A DNA stretch of 64,000 nucleotides. It comes from Clostridium sp. CAG:288. GTDB lineage: Bacteria > Bacillota_I > Bacilli_A > RFN20 > CAG-288. A program made the position numbers and the translations under genes. Shown here one piece after another: positions 44,083 to 54,204 of the stretch (its first letter is position 1; each line of letters begins with the position of its first letter). The notes under the pieces were generated by a model. That model was not told the DNA's origin. It was given only the letters and a program-made list of their open reading frames with translations, and made no database searches. The stretch lies in assembly GCA_000437395.1 (NCBI GenBank), contig FR898163.1:1-64000 (forward strand). Reading direction: 5' to 3'.

Positions 44083-45436
44083 AATAGGAAGTAAACTTGA
44101 AAGTTTCTTTAGTTCTATTTATGACAAACTTTTGGAACTTAGATTAAAGTTTATAGCTTCTTCATCAAAAACTAAGGCCTCATTCTTTGTGATGGGCCTT
44201 GGACAAATTTTATATAAGCAATACATTAAAGGAATTTTGTATTTGCTTAGTGAAATAGGTTTTATATTGTTCTTTGTTTTAAAGGGCGGAGAATTAATAT
44301 ATGGGTTCTTTACTTTAGGATTGAAAGAAGCAGACCCATGGTTAGGAATTAAAGGTGACAACTCGGTTATTATGATGATTTTGGGCATCTTTAGTTTCTT
44401 GGTATTAATATTTTGGATCTATTTATATGTTTCAAATATCAAAGATGTATTCAATATAAATAGAATGGTTGATGAAGGAAAGGAAATTCCATCATTTAAA
44501 ACATCGGTTAAAGAATATGTCGATAAAAAATTCTATAAAATAACTTTAGCTTTACCGATCATGTTTGTCTTGGTATTTAACATAATACCTATCATTTTTA
44601 TGATTTGTATCGCTTTTACAAATTATGGTGGTGAAATTGTTCCACCAAAGCTAGTTGATTGGACTGGCTTTGCTTCATTTGAAAAGGTCTTTTCGTTAAA
44701 CGGAATATTACCAACTTTAACAAAAATATTAGGATGGAATATATTGTGGGCTTTTTCTTCAACGTTTTTAAACTATTTCTTAGGCTTAGGTTTGGCTTTA
44801 TTATTGAATAAGAAAATAGTTAAAGGAAAAGCTATTTGGAGATCATTTCCAATCCTTGCTTATGCAATTCCTGGATTTATTACCTTATGCGGATTTAAAT
44901 TTATGTTCTCTAATGGTGGCCCTATTAACCAAATAATTACTGCAAATGGTGGAAGTGTTATTCAATTCTTAGGATTAGATTCAAAGTGGATTGCTAGATT
45001 AATAGGTCTATTGGTTAATGCTTGGCTAAATATTCCAACAACTATGCTTTTAGCCACAGGTATTTTATCTAACATGAATACGTCGTGCTATGAAGCAGCA
45101 AAAATTGACGGTGCTAGTCCAGCAAAACAGTTTAAAGATTTAACTTTACCTTTTGTAGTTTTTGCTACGACTCCGACATTGATTTCTCAATTTGTTTCTA
45201 ACTTTAATAACTTTGGTGTTTTCTACTTCTTACGTGGTGGACTTTATATGGATGGATATTTCAATGCATCTGATACTGATTTATTAATCAACTGGTTATA
45301 TAACTTATCAATTGCTAATAACTACTATTCAATAGGTGCTGCTATTTCTTTAATTATATTTATTATAACTGGTGGAATATCGCTAATTGTGTACGTTAGA
45401 AGTAACGCTTATAAAAAGGAGGATACATATCGATGA
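44057..45436 (+). CDS. Maltodextrin ABC transporter permease (MalF-type)
   Basis: A 459-residue permease, longer than usual because of an N-terminal part with two or three extra helices (about 1-165). That matches the long MalF type found in Firmicutes maltose systems. The EAA loop EAAKIDGASPAKQFKDLTLPFV is at about residues 355-376. The C-terminal half also carries the MalF-like SNFNNFGVFYFLRGG. It partners the MalG-type protein encoded next; its TGA stop overlaps that ATG (ATGA). Confidence 0.92.
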   Translation: MKKFTLFNKIGSKLESFFSSIYDKLLELRLKFIASSSKTKASFFVMGLGQILYKQYIKGILYLLSEIGFILFFVLKGGELIYGFFTLGLKEADPWLGIKGDNSVIMMILGIFSFLVLIFWIYLYVSNIKDVFNINRMVDEGKEIPSFKTSVKEYVDKKFYKITLALPIMFVLVFNIIPIIFMICIAFTNYGGEIVPPKLVDWTGFASFEKVFSLNGILPTLTKILGWNILWAFSSTFLNYFLGLGLALLLNKKIVKGKAIWRSFPILAYAIPGFITLCGFKFMFSNGGPINQIITANGGSVIQFLGLDSKWIARLIGLLVNAWLNIPTTMLLATGILSNMNTSCYEAAKIDGASPAKQFKDLTLPFVVFATTPTLISQFVSNFNNFGVFYFLRGGLYMDGYFNASDTDLLINWLYNLSIANNYYSIGAAISLIIFIITGGISLIVYVRSNAYKKEDTYR

Positions 45437-46272
45437 AGAAAACAAAAAAAGTGAGTAAGACATTGGATATAATCTTTACTTATTTAATACTATTAGCTGT
45501 TTCTTTTATTTTCTTATTCCCATGCTTATGGTTGATATTAGCTTCTTTTTCCAAGAGCGGATCTATCTATTCTTTTAACGGATTCTTTCCAAAGGAATAT
45601 TCATTAGATACATTTAAGAAATTGTTCTTAGACACGACTATGTACAACTTTCCAAGATGGTTTATCAACTCTCTTGTCGTAGGTATATTTTCATCTTTAT
45701 TCGGTACTATTTTAGTTGTTTTAACAGCTTATGTTATTTCATTTTTCGAATTTAAAATGCGTAAACCATTAATGAAAATAACATTAGTCTTAGGAATGTT
45801 CCCATCATTTATGGGTATGGCAGCTGTATATATCTTAATGACACAATTTAAGATGGTTAATTCTTTATGGGGGTTAATACTTATATATTCTGCAGGTGCT
45901 CCAATGGGTTATCTCGTTCAAAAAGGTTTCTTTGATACTGTACCATCTTCAATTTATGAAGCGGCTAGAATTGATGGAGCTTCAAACGCTCATATATTCA
46001 AAACATTGATCTTACCAATATCTAAACCAATAATTGTTTATACCGCTTTGACATCTTTTACTTGGCCATGGAGTGACTTTATTCTTCCTAAGTTGTTATT
46101 AAAAGAAAAGTCGAATTATACTGTAGCAGTTGGCTTAATGTCACTAGGTGAAACAGAGTTTGCACGTTTTGCAGCTGGTTCAATTTTTATAGCTGTTCCT
46201 ATTGTTATATTCTATTTCTTATTACAAAAGAATTTAGTCTCAGGTTTAACAAGTGGAGCTTCAAAAGAATAG
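45433..46272 (+). CDS. Maltodextrin ABC transporter permease (MalG-type)
   Basis: A 279-residue, six-helix permease. FLFPCLWLILASFSKSGSIYSFNGFFPKEYSLDTFKKLF is the standard MalG start, and the EAA motif EAARIDGASNAHIFKTLILPISKP is at about residues 176-199. SFTWPWSDFILPKLLL is typical of maltose systems. GGAGG lies just before the ATG. Confidence 0.93.
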   Translation: MKKTKKVSKTLDIIFTYLILLAVSFIFLFPCLWLILASFSKSGSIYSFNGFFPKEYSLDTFKKLFLDTTMYNFPRWFINSLVVGIFSSLFGTILVVLTAYVISFFEFKMRKPLMKITLVLGMFPSFMGMAAVYILMTQFKMVNSLWGLILIYSAGAPMGYLVQKGFFDTVPSSIYEAARIDGASNAHIFKTLILPISKPIIVYTALTSFTWPWSDFILPKLLLKEKSNYTVAVGLMSLGETEFARFAAGSIFIAVPIVIFYFLLQKNLVSGLTSGASKE

Positions 46273-46281
46273 GAGAAAAAT

Positions 46282-47979
46282 ATGGCAAATGTTAAATTAG
46301 AAAACGTTTATAAAATATATCCCAATGGTGCTAAAGCAGTTAAAGACTTTTCTTTAGATATTCAAAATGAGGAATTTGTCGTTTTTGTTGGGCCTTCTGG
46401 TTGTGGTAAATCTACTACTTTAAGAATGATTGCAGGCCTTGAGGACATAACAGCTGGAAAAATATATATCGATAACGTTTTAGTTAACGATTTAGAACCA
46501 AAAGATAGGGATATATCTATGGTCTTCCAAAACTATGCTTTATATCCAAATATGACAGTTTTTGAGAATATGGCCTATGGATTAAGATGTCATCACGTCA
46601 AGGAAGATGAGATTAAAGAAACAATAAATAGTGCAGCTGAAATTTTAGGCATAACAGACTATTTAAATAGAAAACCTAAAGAACTTTCAGGCGGTCAAAG
46701 ACAAAGAGTTGCTTTAGGTAGAGCTATTGTTAGAAAACCAAAAGTATTTTTATTAGACGAACCACTTTCAAATTTAGACGCTAAGTTACGTGTTCAAATG
46801 AGAAGTGAAATTTCAAAATTACATGAAAAGTTAAAAACTACTTTTATTTATGTTACTCACGATCAAACTGAAGCTATGACTATGGGCAGCAAAATTGTAG
46901 TAATGAAAGATGGTATTATTCAACAAGTTGATACTCCTTTAAATTTATATAATCATCCTGTAAATACATTTGTAGCTACTTTTTTAGGCTCGCCACAAAT
47001 GAACTTGTTAGAAGGAAAAATAATAAAAAGAAAAGACGAATTCTATTTTGTAAGTGGAAATCTTGAAGTATTAATTAACGAATCCATGCTTCTTCAAATG
47101 AAAAATTATAAAGAAGATATGGATGTTTATTTAGGTATTCGACCATCAGATATATCTTTATCTAATGAAGGATATAAGACTAAAGTTGAATTGATAGAGC
47201 AATTAGGTAATGAAACTATTCTCTATGTTAATTTGCCTGGCAAGGAAGATATGTCAATTGTCTCTAGCACTGAGAAGAATCTAAGAATAATTAATGGTGA
47301 TGAAATAAACTTAAATTTTGATTTAAATCACATTCATTTATTTGATAAAGAAACAGGACTTTCTTTAGTACAAACAAATGTCATTAACGAAATTGATGGA
47401 GTTTTATACGACGCTTTTGGAAAAATTTGTTTAAACGATTTAGTTATTAACGATGAAAGAAAATCTCATTTTATAAAAGATGATTTAAAAAATATCACTA
47501 TAAAGATATCGTCAGATGATATTTCTTTCAATCCAATTGATGATAGCATCAGCGAAGAAGTTAAAATTAAAAAGATTGTTAAATACTTGTCTTATGATGT
47601 TGTGTTTGCAACGTTAAACAACGATAAACCAATAGTTATAAAAACGACAAAAAATGATTTGAAAGAAGGAGAACTTGTCAAAGTTTATATTCCTTTTGAA
47701 AAAGCTGAATATTACAAAGATAATGAAAAAGTTTATTCTAAACTTTTAAGTAAAGATACTAAATGCTTGGATGTTAATTATAAAAAGACTCGTTCATCAA
47801 TAATTCTTACTCTTCCTAAAGGCGTCAAGAGTAAAGAAAAACAATATTTAGTTGAAAAAAGAGAAGAAATTAATGATGTTTTAGTTTTAAAGCTTTTAGG
47901 AAATAAATCAAAAGATACCTTATTTGTCAAATTAGGATTGGTTGATTTGTTTGAAGGACAATTTGTTTTTATCAAATAA
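46282..47979 (+). CDS. MalK/MsmX-type ATPase with about 190-residue C-terminal extension
   Basis: The first 365 residues are a normal CUT1 ATPase: Walker A GPSGCGKSTT (about 37-46), signature LSGGQRQRVALGRA, Walker B VFLLDEP, VTHDQTEAM, then a TOBE domain ending with FDLNHIHLFDKETGLSL. Another 190 residues follow, of alternating beta character (FGKICLNDLVINDERK, VVFATLNNDKPIVIKTTKNDLKEGE, VLVLKLLGNKSKDTLFVKLG). They look like one or two additional TOBE/OB-like regulatory domains. Family length is usually 360-380. No frameshift or internal start is seen, so the extension is genuine. Confidence 0.9.
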   Translation: MANVKLENVYKIYPNGAKAVKDFSLDIQNEEFVVFVGPSGCGKSTTLRMIAGLEDITAGKIYIDNVLVNDLEPKDRDISMVFQNYALYPNMTVFENMAYGLRCHHVKEDEIKETINSAAEILGITDYLNRKPKELSGGQRQRVALGRAIVRKPKVFLLDEPLSNLDAKLRVQMRSEISKLHEKLKTTFIYVTHDQTEAMTMGSKIVVMKDGIIQQVDTPLNLYNHPVNTFVATFLGSPQMNLLEGKIIKRKDEFYFVSGNLEVLINESMLLQMKNYKEDMDVYLGIRPSDISLSNEGYKTKVELIEQLGNETILYVNLPGKEDMSIVSSTEKNLRIINGDEINLNFDLNHIHLFDKETGLSLVQTNVINEIDGVLYDAFGKICLNDLVINDERKSHFIKDDLKNITIKISSDDISFNPIDDSISEEVKIKKIVKYLSYDVVFATLNNDKPIVIKTTKNDLKEGELVKVYIPFEKAEYYKDNEKVYSKLLSKDTKCLDVNYKKTRSSIILTLPKGVKSKEKQYLVEKREEINDVLVLKLLGNKSKDTLFVKLGLVDLFEGQFVFIK

Positions 47980-48022
47980 CTATTTGTTACCTCCCTCCAC
48001 AAATAGATGTTTGAATAAATAT

Positions 48023-48056
48023 GACTCTAAATTGAAAAAATTTAGAGTCTTTTTAT
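48023..48056 (+). terminator. Terminator of the maltodextrin operon
   Basis: GACTCTAAATT (48023-48033) pairs with AATTTAGAGTC (48039-48049), then TTTTTATT. Confidence 0.9.
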
Positions 48057-48200
48057 TTATATAGAGTATTTGATTTGCATTTATTTTAATTTAGGGCCAT
48101 ATTAATAATGATTAATATGTTTTAATTTAAATAAACCTTGACATAAAGTATAGTTTAGGTGATATATAAACATGGATTTAATTAGAAGAGAAGTGGAATT

Positions 48201-49043
48201 ATGAAGAAAAAAGTTATTCAAGAATTATTAGTAGGTGAAAGAGCCTTATTTCAGGCTAAGGATTTAAGTATATTTAATTGCACATTTGAAGATGGTGAAT
48301 CTCCATTAAAAGAAAGCAGCAATATTGATTTGCATGAAACAAACTTTAAATGGAAGTATCCTTTATGGTATTCAAATAATGTTACTTTAGAAAATTGTGT
48401 TTTGTTTGATACAGCTCGTTCAGGTATTTGGTATACTCACAATATTGAAATAAATAATTCACTTATTGCTGCACCTAAAACTTTTAGAAGAACAAACAAT
48501 ATTCGTTTGAATGATGTAGATATGCCTAACGCTTTGGAAACATTGTGGAACTGTCAAGATATTGAAATAAATAACGCATCAATTAAAGGTGACTATTTTG
48601 GTTTCAACTCTAAAAACTTTAAAGGAACAAATATTAATTTAGTTGGAAACTACTTCTTTGATGGTGGCTCTAATATTGAAATTCACAATTCTAAATTAAT
48701 ATCTAAAGATGCTTTTTGGAACTGCGAAAATGTCGTTGTGTACGATTCGATTATTTATGGCGAATATTTAGGATGGAATTCTAAAAACATTAAATTTGTT
48801 AATTGTACAATCGAAAGTTTACAAGGTATGTGTTATATGGATAACGTCGTATTAGAAAATTGTAAGTTAATCAATACTACATTAGCTTTTGAATATTCTA
48901 ACGTTAATGCCACTATAAAAGGCTCCGTTGATAGTGTCTTTAATCCTTCATCAGGCATCATAAAAGCTGATCATATTAAAGAGTTGATTATGGATGAAAC
49001 AAAAGTTGATCCATCAAAGACAAAAATCGTTACAGGTGAGTAA
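48201..49043 (+). CDS. DUF3737 family right-handed beta-helix protein
   Basis: A 280-residue cytosolic protein made of short repeats built on NI-I-N and WNCENV/WNSKNI turns (ESSNIDLHETNF, TNNIRLNDVDM, CQDIEINNASI, CENVVVYDSII), as in the DUF3737 family, predicted to form a parallel beta-helix. Function is unknown. It starts a two-gene unit with the PatB-type enzyme 2 bases downstream, so the two may be functionally linked; DUF3737 genes often sit beside PatB genes. Confidence 0.85.
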   Translation: MKKKVIQELLVGERALFQAKDLSIFNCTFEDGESPLKESSNIDLHETNFKWKYPLWYSNNVTLENCVLFDTARSGIWYTHNIEINNSLIAAPKTFRRTNNIRLNDVDMPNALETLWNCQDIEINNASIKGDYFGFNSKNFKGTNINLVGNYFFDGGSNIEIHNSKLISKDAFWNCENVVVYDSIIYGEYLGWNSKNIKFVNCTIESLQGMCYMDNVVLENCKLINTTLAFEYSNVNATIKGSVDSVFNPSSGIIKADHIKELIMDETKVDPSKTKIVTGE

Positions 49044-49045
49044 TT

Positions 49046-50221
49046 ATGAAATACGACTTTGATAAGTTGACAGACAGATTCAATCAAAATTCCTTGAAAT
49101 GGGATGTTCAAAAAAATGAACTTCCTATGTGGGTTGCTGATATGGACTTTGAAGTAGCACCTGAAATAGTAAATGCTCTTCGAGAAAGATTAGATAAAAA
49201 AGTATTTGGATATAATATTATTCCTAACGAATGGAATAAAGCTTATGTAAATCACTGGAAAAATAAACATGGATATGAAATGAAAGAAGATGAACTTTTA
49301 TTTTCTACAGGTGTTGTTCCAACAATATCTAGCTTGGTTAGAAAGTTAACGACACCAGGAGAAAACGTTTTAATTCAAACACCAGTTTATAATATTTTCT
49401 TTAATTCCATAGTTAATAATGGTCGTAATGTTTTAGAAAGTCCACTAATATATAAAGATGGCAAGTATGAAATTAACTATACTGATTTGGAAGAGAAATT
49501 ATCTTTAGGTCAAACGACTATGATGATTTTATGTAATCCACATAATCCTATAGGAAAAATTTGGAGTAAAGACGAATTAGCTAAAATTGGTAACTTATGC
49601 CATAAATATAACGTTATAGTTTTATCTGATGAAATACATTGCGATATAACTGATCCTGATAAAAACTACATTCCTTTTCAAAGTGTTAATGAAGAGTGTA
49701 GGGATATATCAGTTATGGCTATGGCTCCGACAAAATGCTTTAATATTGCTGGTTTACAAACTTCAGCTATATGTGTTCCTAACAAGTTTTTAAGACATAA
49801 AGTTTGGAGAGCTATTAATACTGATGAAATAGCTGAGCCAAACACGTTTGCAATTCAAGCTGCTATTGCTGCTTTTAATAATGGCGAAGAGTGGCTTAGT
49901 GAAATGCGACAATATGTATATGAAAATAAGCAAATAGTTTCAAAATATTTAAAAGACAACATAAAAGAAGTTTATTTAGTACCTAGCGAAGCAACATATC
50001 TTTTGTGGATAGATTGTTCAAAGATAACAGAGAACACATTAGATTTGTGTGATTTCATAAGAAAAGAAACTGGCTTATATGTATCTGATGGAGTTCAATA
50101 TGGAAAAACAGGTGCTAATTTTATAAGACTAAATATAGCGTGTCCAAAAGAGCGTTTATTAGATGGGTTAAACAGATTTAAAATAGGTATTGAAAAATAT
50201 ATAGAATTAAAAAAGAATTGA
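49046..50221 (+). CDS. MalY/PatB family PLP-dependent cystathionine beta-lyase / aminotransferase
   Basis: A 391-residue fold-type I PLP enzyme. It opens DFDKLTDRFNQNSLKWD and has the typical ELPMWVADMDFEVAPEI. LCNPHNPIG binds PLP, VLSDEIHCDI carries the Asp that contacts the pyridine nitrogen, and the Schiff-base Lys is in APTKCFNIAGLQTS. Family members cleave C-S bonds of cystathionine or other cysteine conjugates. Length normal. Ends in a terminator hairpin. Confidence 0.92.
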   Translation: MKYDFDKLTDRFNQNSLKWDVQKNELPMWVADMDFEVAPEIVNALRERLDKKVFGYNIIPNEWNKAYVNHWKNKHGYEMKEDELLFSTGVVPTISSLVRKLTTPGENVLIQTPVYNIFFNSIVNNGRNVLESPLIYKDGKYEINYTDLEEKLSLGQTTMMILCNPHNPIGKIWSKDELAKIGNLCHKYNVIVLSDEIHCDITDPDKNYIPFQSVNEECRDISVMAMAPTKCFNIAGLQTSAICVPNKFLRHKVWRAINTDEIAEPNTFAIQAAIAAFNNGEEWLSEMRQYVYENKQIVSKYLKDNIKEVYLVPSEATYLLWIDCSKITENTLDLCDFIRKETGLYVSDGVQYGKTGANFIRLNIACPKERLLDGLNRFKIGIEKYIELKKN

Positions 50222-50260
50222 TATCGGTCTAGTATATCTAGATTAGATATCAATCTTTTT
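50217..50260 (+). terminator. Terminator after the PatB-type gene
   Basis: ATTGATATC (50217-50225, overlapping the stop codon) pairs with GATATCAAT (50246-50254), followed by CTTTTTATT. Confidence 0.75.
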
Positions 50261-50261
50261 A

Positions 50262-51554
50262 TTATAAATCAAGGCTGTCAGAATCAAGTAAGAAATCAAT
50301 AATGTTTATTATTAAGTAGCCTTTTTCAGTTTTCCAAGGCTTACCAAAGTCTTGAGTTACAATTATCTTTTTGAAAGAGTCATTTATTTTATCTAATGAC
50401 TATGTTTCCTGATTCATTTTCTCTTCATTAGGAATTGAAAAAGCTGATTGTATGTAGTATTTATTCATTCCTTTATTACAGACAAAATCAACTTCTAGTT
50501 GAATTTGTTTTTGCTTTTTTTTATCTCTAATTGTATGCTCTATAATGCCGACATCAACAGCAAAGCCTCTAATAATTAATTCGTTATAAATTATGTTTTC
50601 CATTATATGAGTTTGTTCTTGCTGTCTATAGTTAATTCTGGAGTTTCTTAATCCTATATCTGTAAAGAATATTTAAATGGTGAATTAATATATTTTTTAC
50701 CTTTTATGTCGTAACGTTCAGCTTGTTCTATTATAAAAGAATCTTTTAACATGTTTATATAATTAGATAAGGTTACATCAGTCACCTTAATTCCGTTTGA
50801 TTTAAAAGTGTTAGCAAGTTTGGTTGGGTTTGTTAACGAACCAATTGATGATGCAAGGATATTAAATAGAGAATCAATAACTGTATTATTTTTTATATTA
50901 TTTCTTTCTATAACATCTTTTATGTAAGTGTTATTAATTAAATCTTTTAAATACTTAATTTTTTCTTCATCAGTTTTCTTTAGTATTAAAGAAGGCATAC
51001 CACCAAACATGCTATATTCATTCCAAACATCAAGTTTATCTTTATTTGCGCATGAAGAATAATATTCGCTAAAAGATAAAGGATAAACTCTTACTTAATC
51101 ACCTCGTCCTCTAAACTCAGTCAATACATCTGACGATAAGAATTTAGAATTAGATTCAGTTATATATATATCGACATTGTCTAATCGAAGCAATCCATTT
51201 AATATTCCGTATAAACGTATTTCGTTGTCATTTTTAATTTCATCATTTTTTATAGCAAATTGGACTTCATCTAACAATATAAAATACATTTCTTTTTTGT
51301 TTTTTATTCGTGAATATAAATATTTTGAAAGATTGTCAGGATCCCTATATTTTATATTTTTATCATCATCTAATATTAATGTAATAATATTACTTTCTTT
51401 AACTCCAGACTTGATTAAATGATTATAAAATAAGTTAAATAGCAAAAAGCTTTTTACCACATCTTCTTATTCCTGTGATAATTTTTATTAGCCCGTTTTG
51501 CTTTTTGTTTATTAATTGATCTAGGTATAATTTTCTATCAATAATAGTGCTCAT
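50262..51554 (-). pseudogene. Broken AAA ATPase with DUF4143 domain
   Basis: The pieces reassemble into one protein of about 430 residues: MSTIIDRKLYLDQLINK, Walker A GIRRCGKS, LDEVQ (Walker B), FRGRGDxVRVYPLSFSEYY, then the DUF4143 C-terminal part with FTDIGLRNSRINYRQ and EVDFVC. Four lesions are seen: an extra A in the Walker A codons near 51452; a GAA-to-TAA type stop at 51095-51097; a frameshift near 50670; and a TAG at 50400-50402 followed by intact sequence SLDKINDSFKKI. Intact homologues are common, poorly understood Firmicutes ATPases. This copy is dead. Confidence 0.92.
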
Positions 51555-51618
51555 TTTGTTACCTCAATTTGGCTAAATATAACATGTTAGCTTTTTCCAA
51601 AGTGAGATGTTATAAAAA

Positions 51619-52473
51619 TTACTTGTTACTATTTATTTTCTCATTACTTTTGTCAAAATATTTTTTATAACTTCTTTTACAATAATTTGGATGTTTGCAT
51701 TTTTCGTTATCGCTATAAGAAAAAGAATATTGTCCATTAACTTTCCATCTATTTAATATTCCAGGTTTGATAGCATCTTTGGGGCAGTTAAAAACACAAC
51801 GCATGCATATCATGCAATTTTCTTTAAAATATACTTTGTTGTTTTTAATTATTATATTTTTAGTTGGACAATTCTTTTCACATAAGCCACAGTGGATACA
51901 ATTATTGTTTACTTCAAATCCGCTACCAATAATATGTGCACCTGGTTGTTCAATTCTTAAAGCGTTAGAAACAAATTTAGTGCCTAAGCTATATTTTATA
52001 ACTATTCTTTTTTTATCAAGTATTTCTTTAGCGTCAAGTGGTATTAATTCTAAAATGGTTTTCCACATTTTGTAAGCCATTTTGTCTGAATGTCTAAAAA
52101 TAATGTTATAAGGCATTAAATAGTGATATTCGTTAAATATAGTTATTCCTTTGTTTTTTAAAATTGAAGTCAATTTATTTGATGAACCATTATTTAACGT
52201 TAGTCCTTCTCCAGATGTTTTAACTATATAAGTAGGCAAATCTTCTTTAAAAAAACTTATGTTGTTAAAATAATCTAAAACTATTTTAGGAGCGTTAAAA
52301 GCATGTACTGGATAGCCGATTATTAAGATATCTATATCAGTTGGAATATATTCTCCACTTTCAATTTTTATCATTTTAACTTCATTATTTTGTATTTTAA
52401 AAAATGATTCAAATTCTTTTAAAACTTTTTCAGTATTGCCAGTACCTGAAAAATAAACTATAGCTATTTTCAT
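51619..52473 (-). CDS. EFR1 family protein (flavodoxin domain plus two [4Fe-4S] clusters)
   Basis: A 284-residue protein. The flavodoxin-like domain (1-160) starts IVYFSGTGNTEKVL, the FMN phosphate loop. Two ferredoxin motifs follow: CIHCGLCEKNCPTKNI and CMICMRCVFNCPKDAI (about residues 190-235). It would shuttle electrons between flavin and iron-sulphur partners in the cytosol; the partner is unknown. Its start overlaps the end of the frameshifted epimerase gene, so both form one operon. Confidence 0.9.
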   Translation of the reverse strand: MKIAIVYFSGTGNTEKVLKEFESFFKIQNNEVKMIKIESGEYIPTDIDILIIGYPVHAFNAPKIVLDYFNNISFFKEDLPTYIVKTSGEGLTLNNGSSNKLTSILKNKGITIFNEYHYLMPYNIIFRHSDKMAYKMWKTILELIPLDAKEILDKKRIVIKYSLGTKFVSNALRIEQPGAHIIGSGFEVNNNCIHCGLCEKNCPTKNIIIKNNKVYFKENCMICMRCVFNCPKDAIKPGILNRWKVNGQYSFSYSDNEKCKHPNYCKRSYKKYFDKSNEKINSNK

Positions 52474-53985
52474 TTTGATACCTCTATAAAGTCTTTTAAA
52501 TCTTGGTCAAATTTATAGACATAGTTTTCATCTTTTGAATGAGAATCGTACCAAAGTTGGGCAATTATTTTATCTTTTTTAGCTAGTCTATCATAATCCC
52601 AAATCAAATTTTTATAAGACGAAGTAACCCAGTGACCAGCACCTAAAATTGTATATGGACGAGCTATAAAAGTGTTCCCATCTTGATCTTCCCACATTAG
52701 TTTTTTTATATATATCACCTTTACTAAAGGCGTTGGATATTAGTTTTCCTCCGTGGAGCAAAGCAACATTACGTAAGTCTTCAAGAGAAATTTCTGATAG
52801 AGGTTTTTCTATATCGTAGCCATAATTTAAGTTGTTTATGGTAACTTGTTTTTTATTTGGTAATTTATATTGCTTCCATGTTTTAGGTATTTTATCAAAC
52901 TCTTCTGATCCTTTAAAATATGCAACCATCCTAGGTTCATCGTTACGTAAGTACCAATAATATGGAGAACTTGAATCGTTTTTTCTAACTTTATCAATAA
53001 CAATTTTTTTAAGTAATTTTTTAGGAATGATTCTTCCTAGCTCATAGTACCAATATTTTTTATGCATTTGTTCCCAATAAAAATCAGAACTTTCTGTTTG
53101 ATAGTGAAACAAGTTTTCTAATACATCACCATCTTTAAACCATACACCATGGAAATTACGTGTTATGGTGTAATTTGGAGCAAAGAAATCTTTAACAGAA
53201 GCTCCCATTAATTTGAACCCTTTATCAAATACTTCATAACCTAAAAGTTGGTTTTGTTTTCCGCCACCAATGTTATAAACTTTATTCCAAAAATTTTTAT
53301 TTAATTTGTGCTCATAGTCTTCGTGTAATAGTTTTGCAATTAATATTCCGCTATCGTGTGCTGTTACCCATTCTAGTGGTGCATCGAATCTAGTGTGAAA
53401 CATTAGTCCATCCTTCATGTTATCTTTTAACATGTTTGTGTGATACATAGCTGTTTGTCGAAGTATTAAAAATGAATCGATATTTGATTCAAGCACATTA
53501 AATTCAGATCTAATTTTAGTTAATGAATATATATCAAAAGGAGTTGGAATGAGTGGGTCACCGACGCGACCATAAGCGTTTGCTAAAGATCTGTTACCAT
53601 ATACTGCTACTGTTGATATGTGAATTAGTTTTGGCTTGCTTGATGAATTTTCACAAGCTTGAATTAAATTTTTAACACCTATTTCATTGCAGTTGATAGC
53701 AGCTTTAATATTCTTATCTGAATGTGGAGGTATAACAGCAGCCATGTTTATAACATAATTAGTATTGTTAGTTAATTCTTCAATAGCTTTTGAGCTATTC
53801 ATATCTCCTAATATATATTCTACTTTTATATTACCTTTTATTTTATTTAAAAGTTTTTGAAGCTTAATTACTTTTTTATTTGATCTAACTAAAAGCTTTA
53901 TTGATGTTATTTCAGGTAGAGTGCAAAGCTCTTTTAAAACAGCTAAACCCATATTTCCAGTGGATCCAGTAATGCTAACAATCAT
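52470..53985 (-). pseudogene. NAD-dependent epimerase/dehydratase, frameshifted near its 3' end
   Basis: The 5' part encodes an extended SDR: SITGSTGNMGLAVLKEL (Rossmann glycine motif GxxGxxG), TVAVYGNR and YSLTKIRSE (catalytic YxxxK), and EWVTAHDSG. The frame is lost at a TATATATAAAAAAA tract near 52710. The remaining 80 residues, WEDQDGNTFIARPYTILGAGHWVTSSYKNLIW and on, continue in the next frame to a stop at 52470. Either the gene is slightly truncated, or slippage at this tract restores it, or it is a sequencing error. Likely product acts on a nucleotide sugar or similar substrate. GGAGG precedes ATG 53985. Confidence 0.8.
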
Positions 53986-54115
53986 GTAAGTAAGCCTCCG
54001 TACTTATAATTTTAAAATATAGTGATTTAAAAAAGAAGCAAAATATTTTTCTGCGTTTTATTGAACAAGGCATATTACAAATTGACTAGTTTGTCAAATA
54101 ATCTTTTATATATTT

Positions 54116-54157
54116 TTAGCACTCAACACTTGACAGTGCTAAAAATATGACTATAAT
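54116..54157 (+). promoter_or_regulatory. CIRCE element (HrcA operator) and promoter of hsp20
   Basis: TTAGCACTC, nine bases, CAGTGCTAA at 54116-54142 matches the CIRCE consensus TTAGCACTC-N9-GAGTGCTAA with one mismatch (C for G). TTGACA (54130-54135), a 16-bp spacer and TATAAT (54152-54157) form the promoter, so HrcA would cover the -35. Confidence 0.9.
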
Positions 54158-54204
54158 AGTAGCTGTAGTTGGAAATGAGATCCAACTTACAGGAGGTAAT
54201 TATT

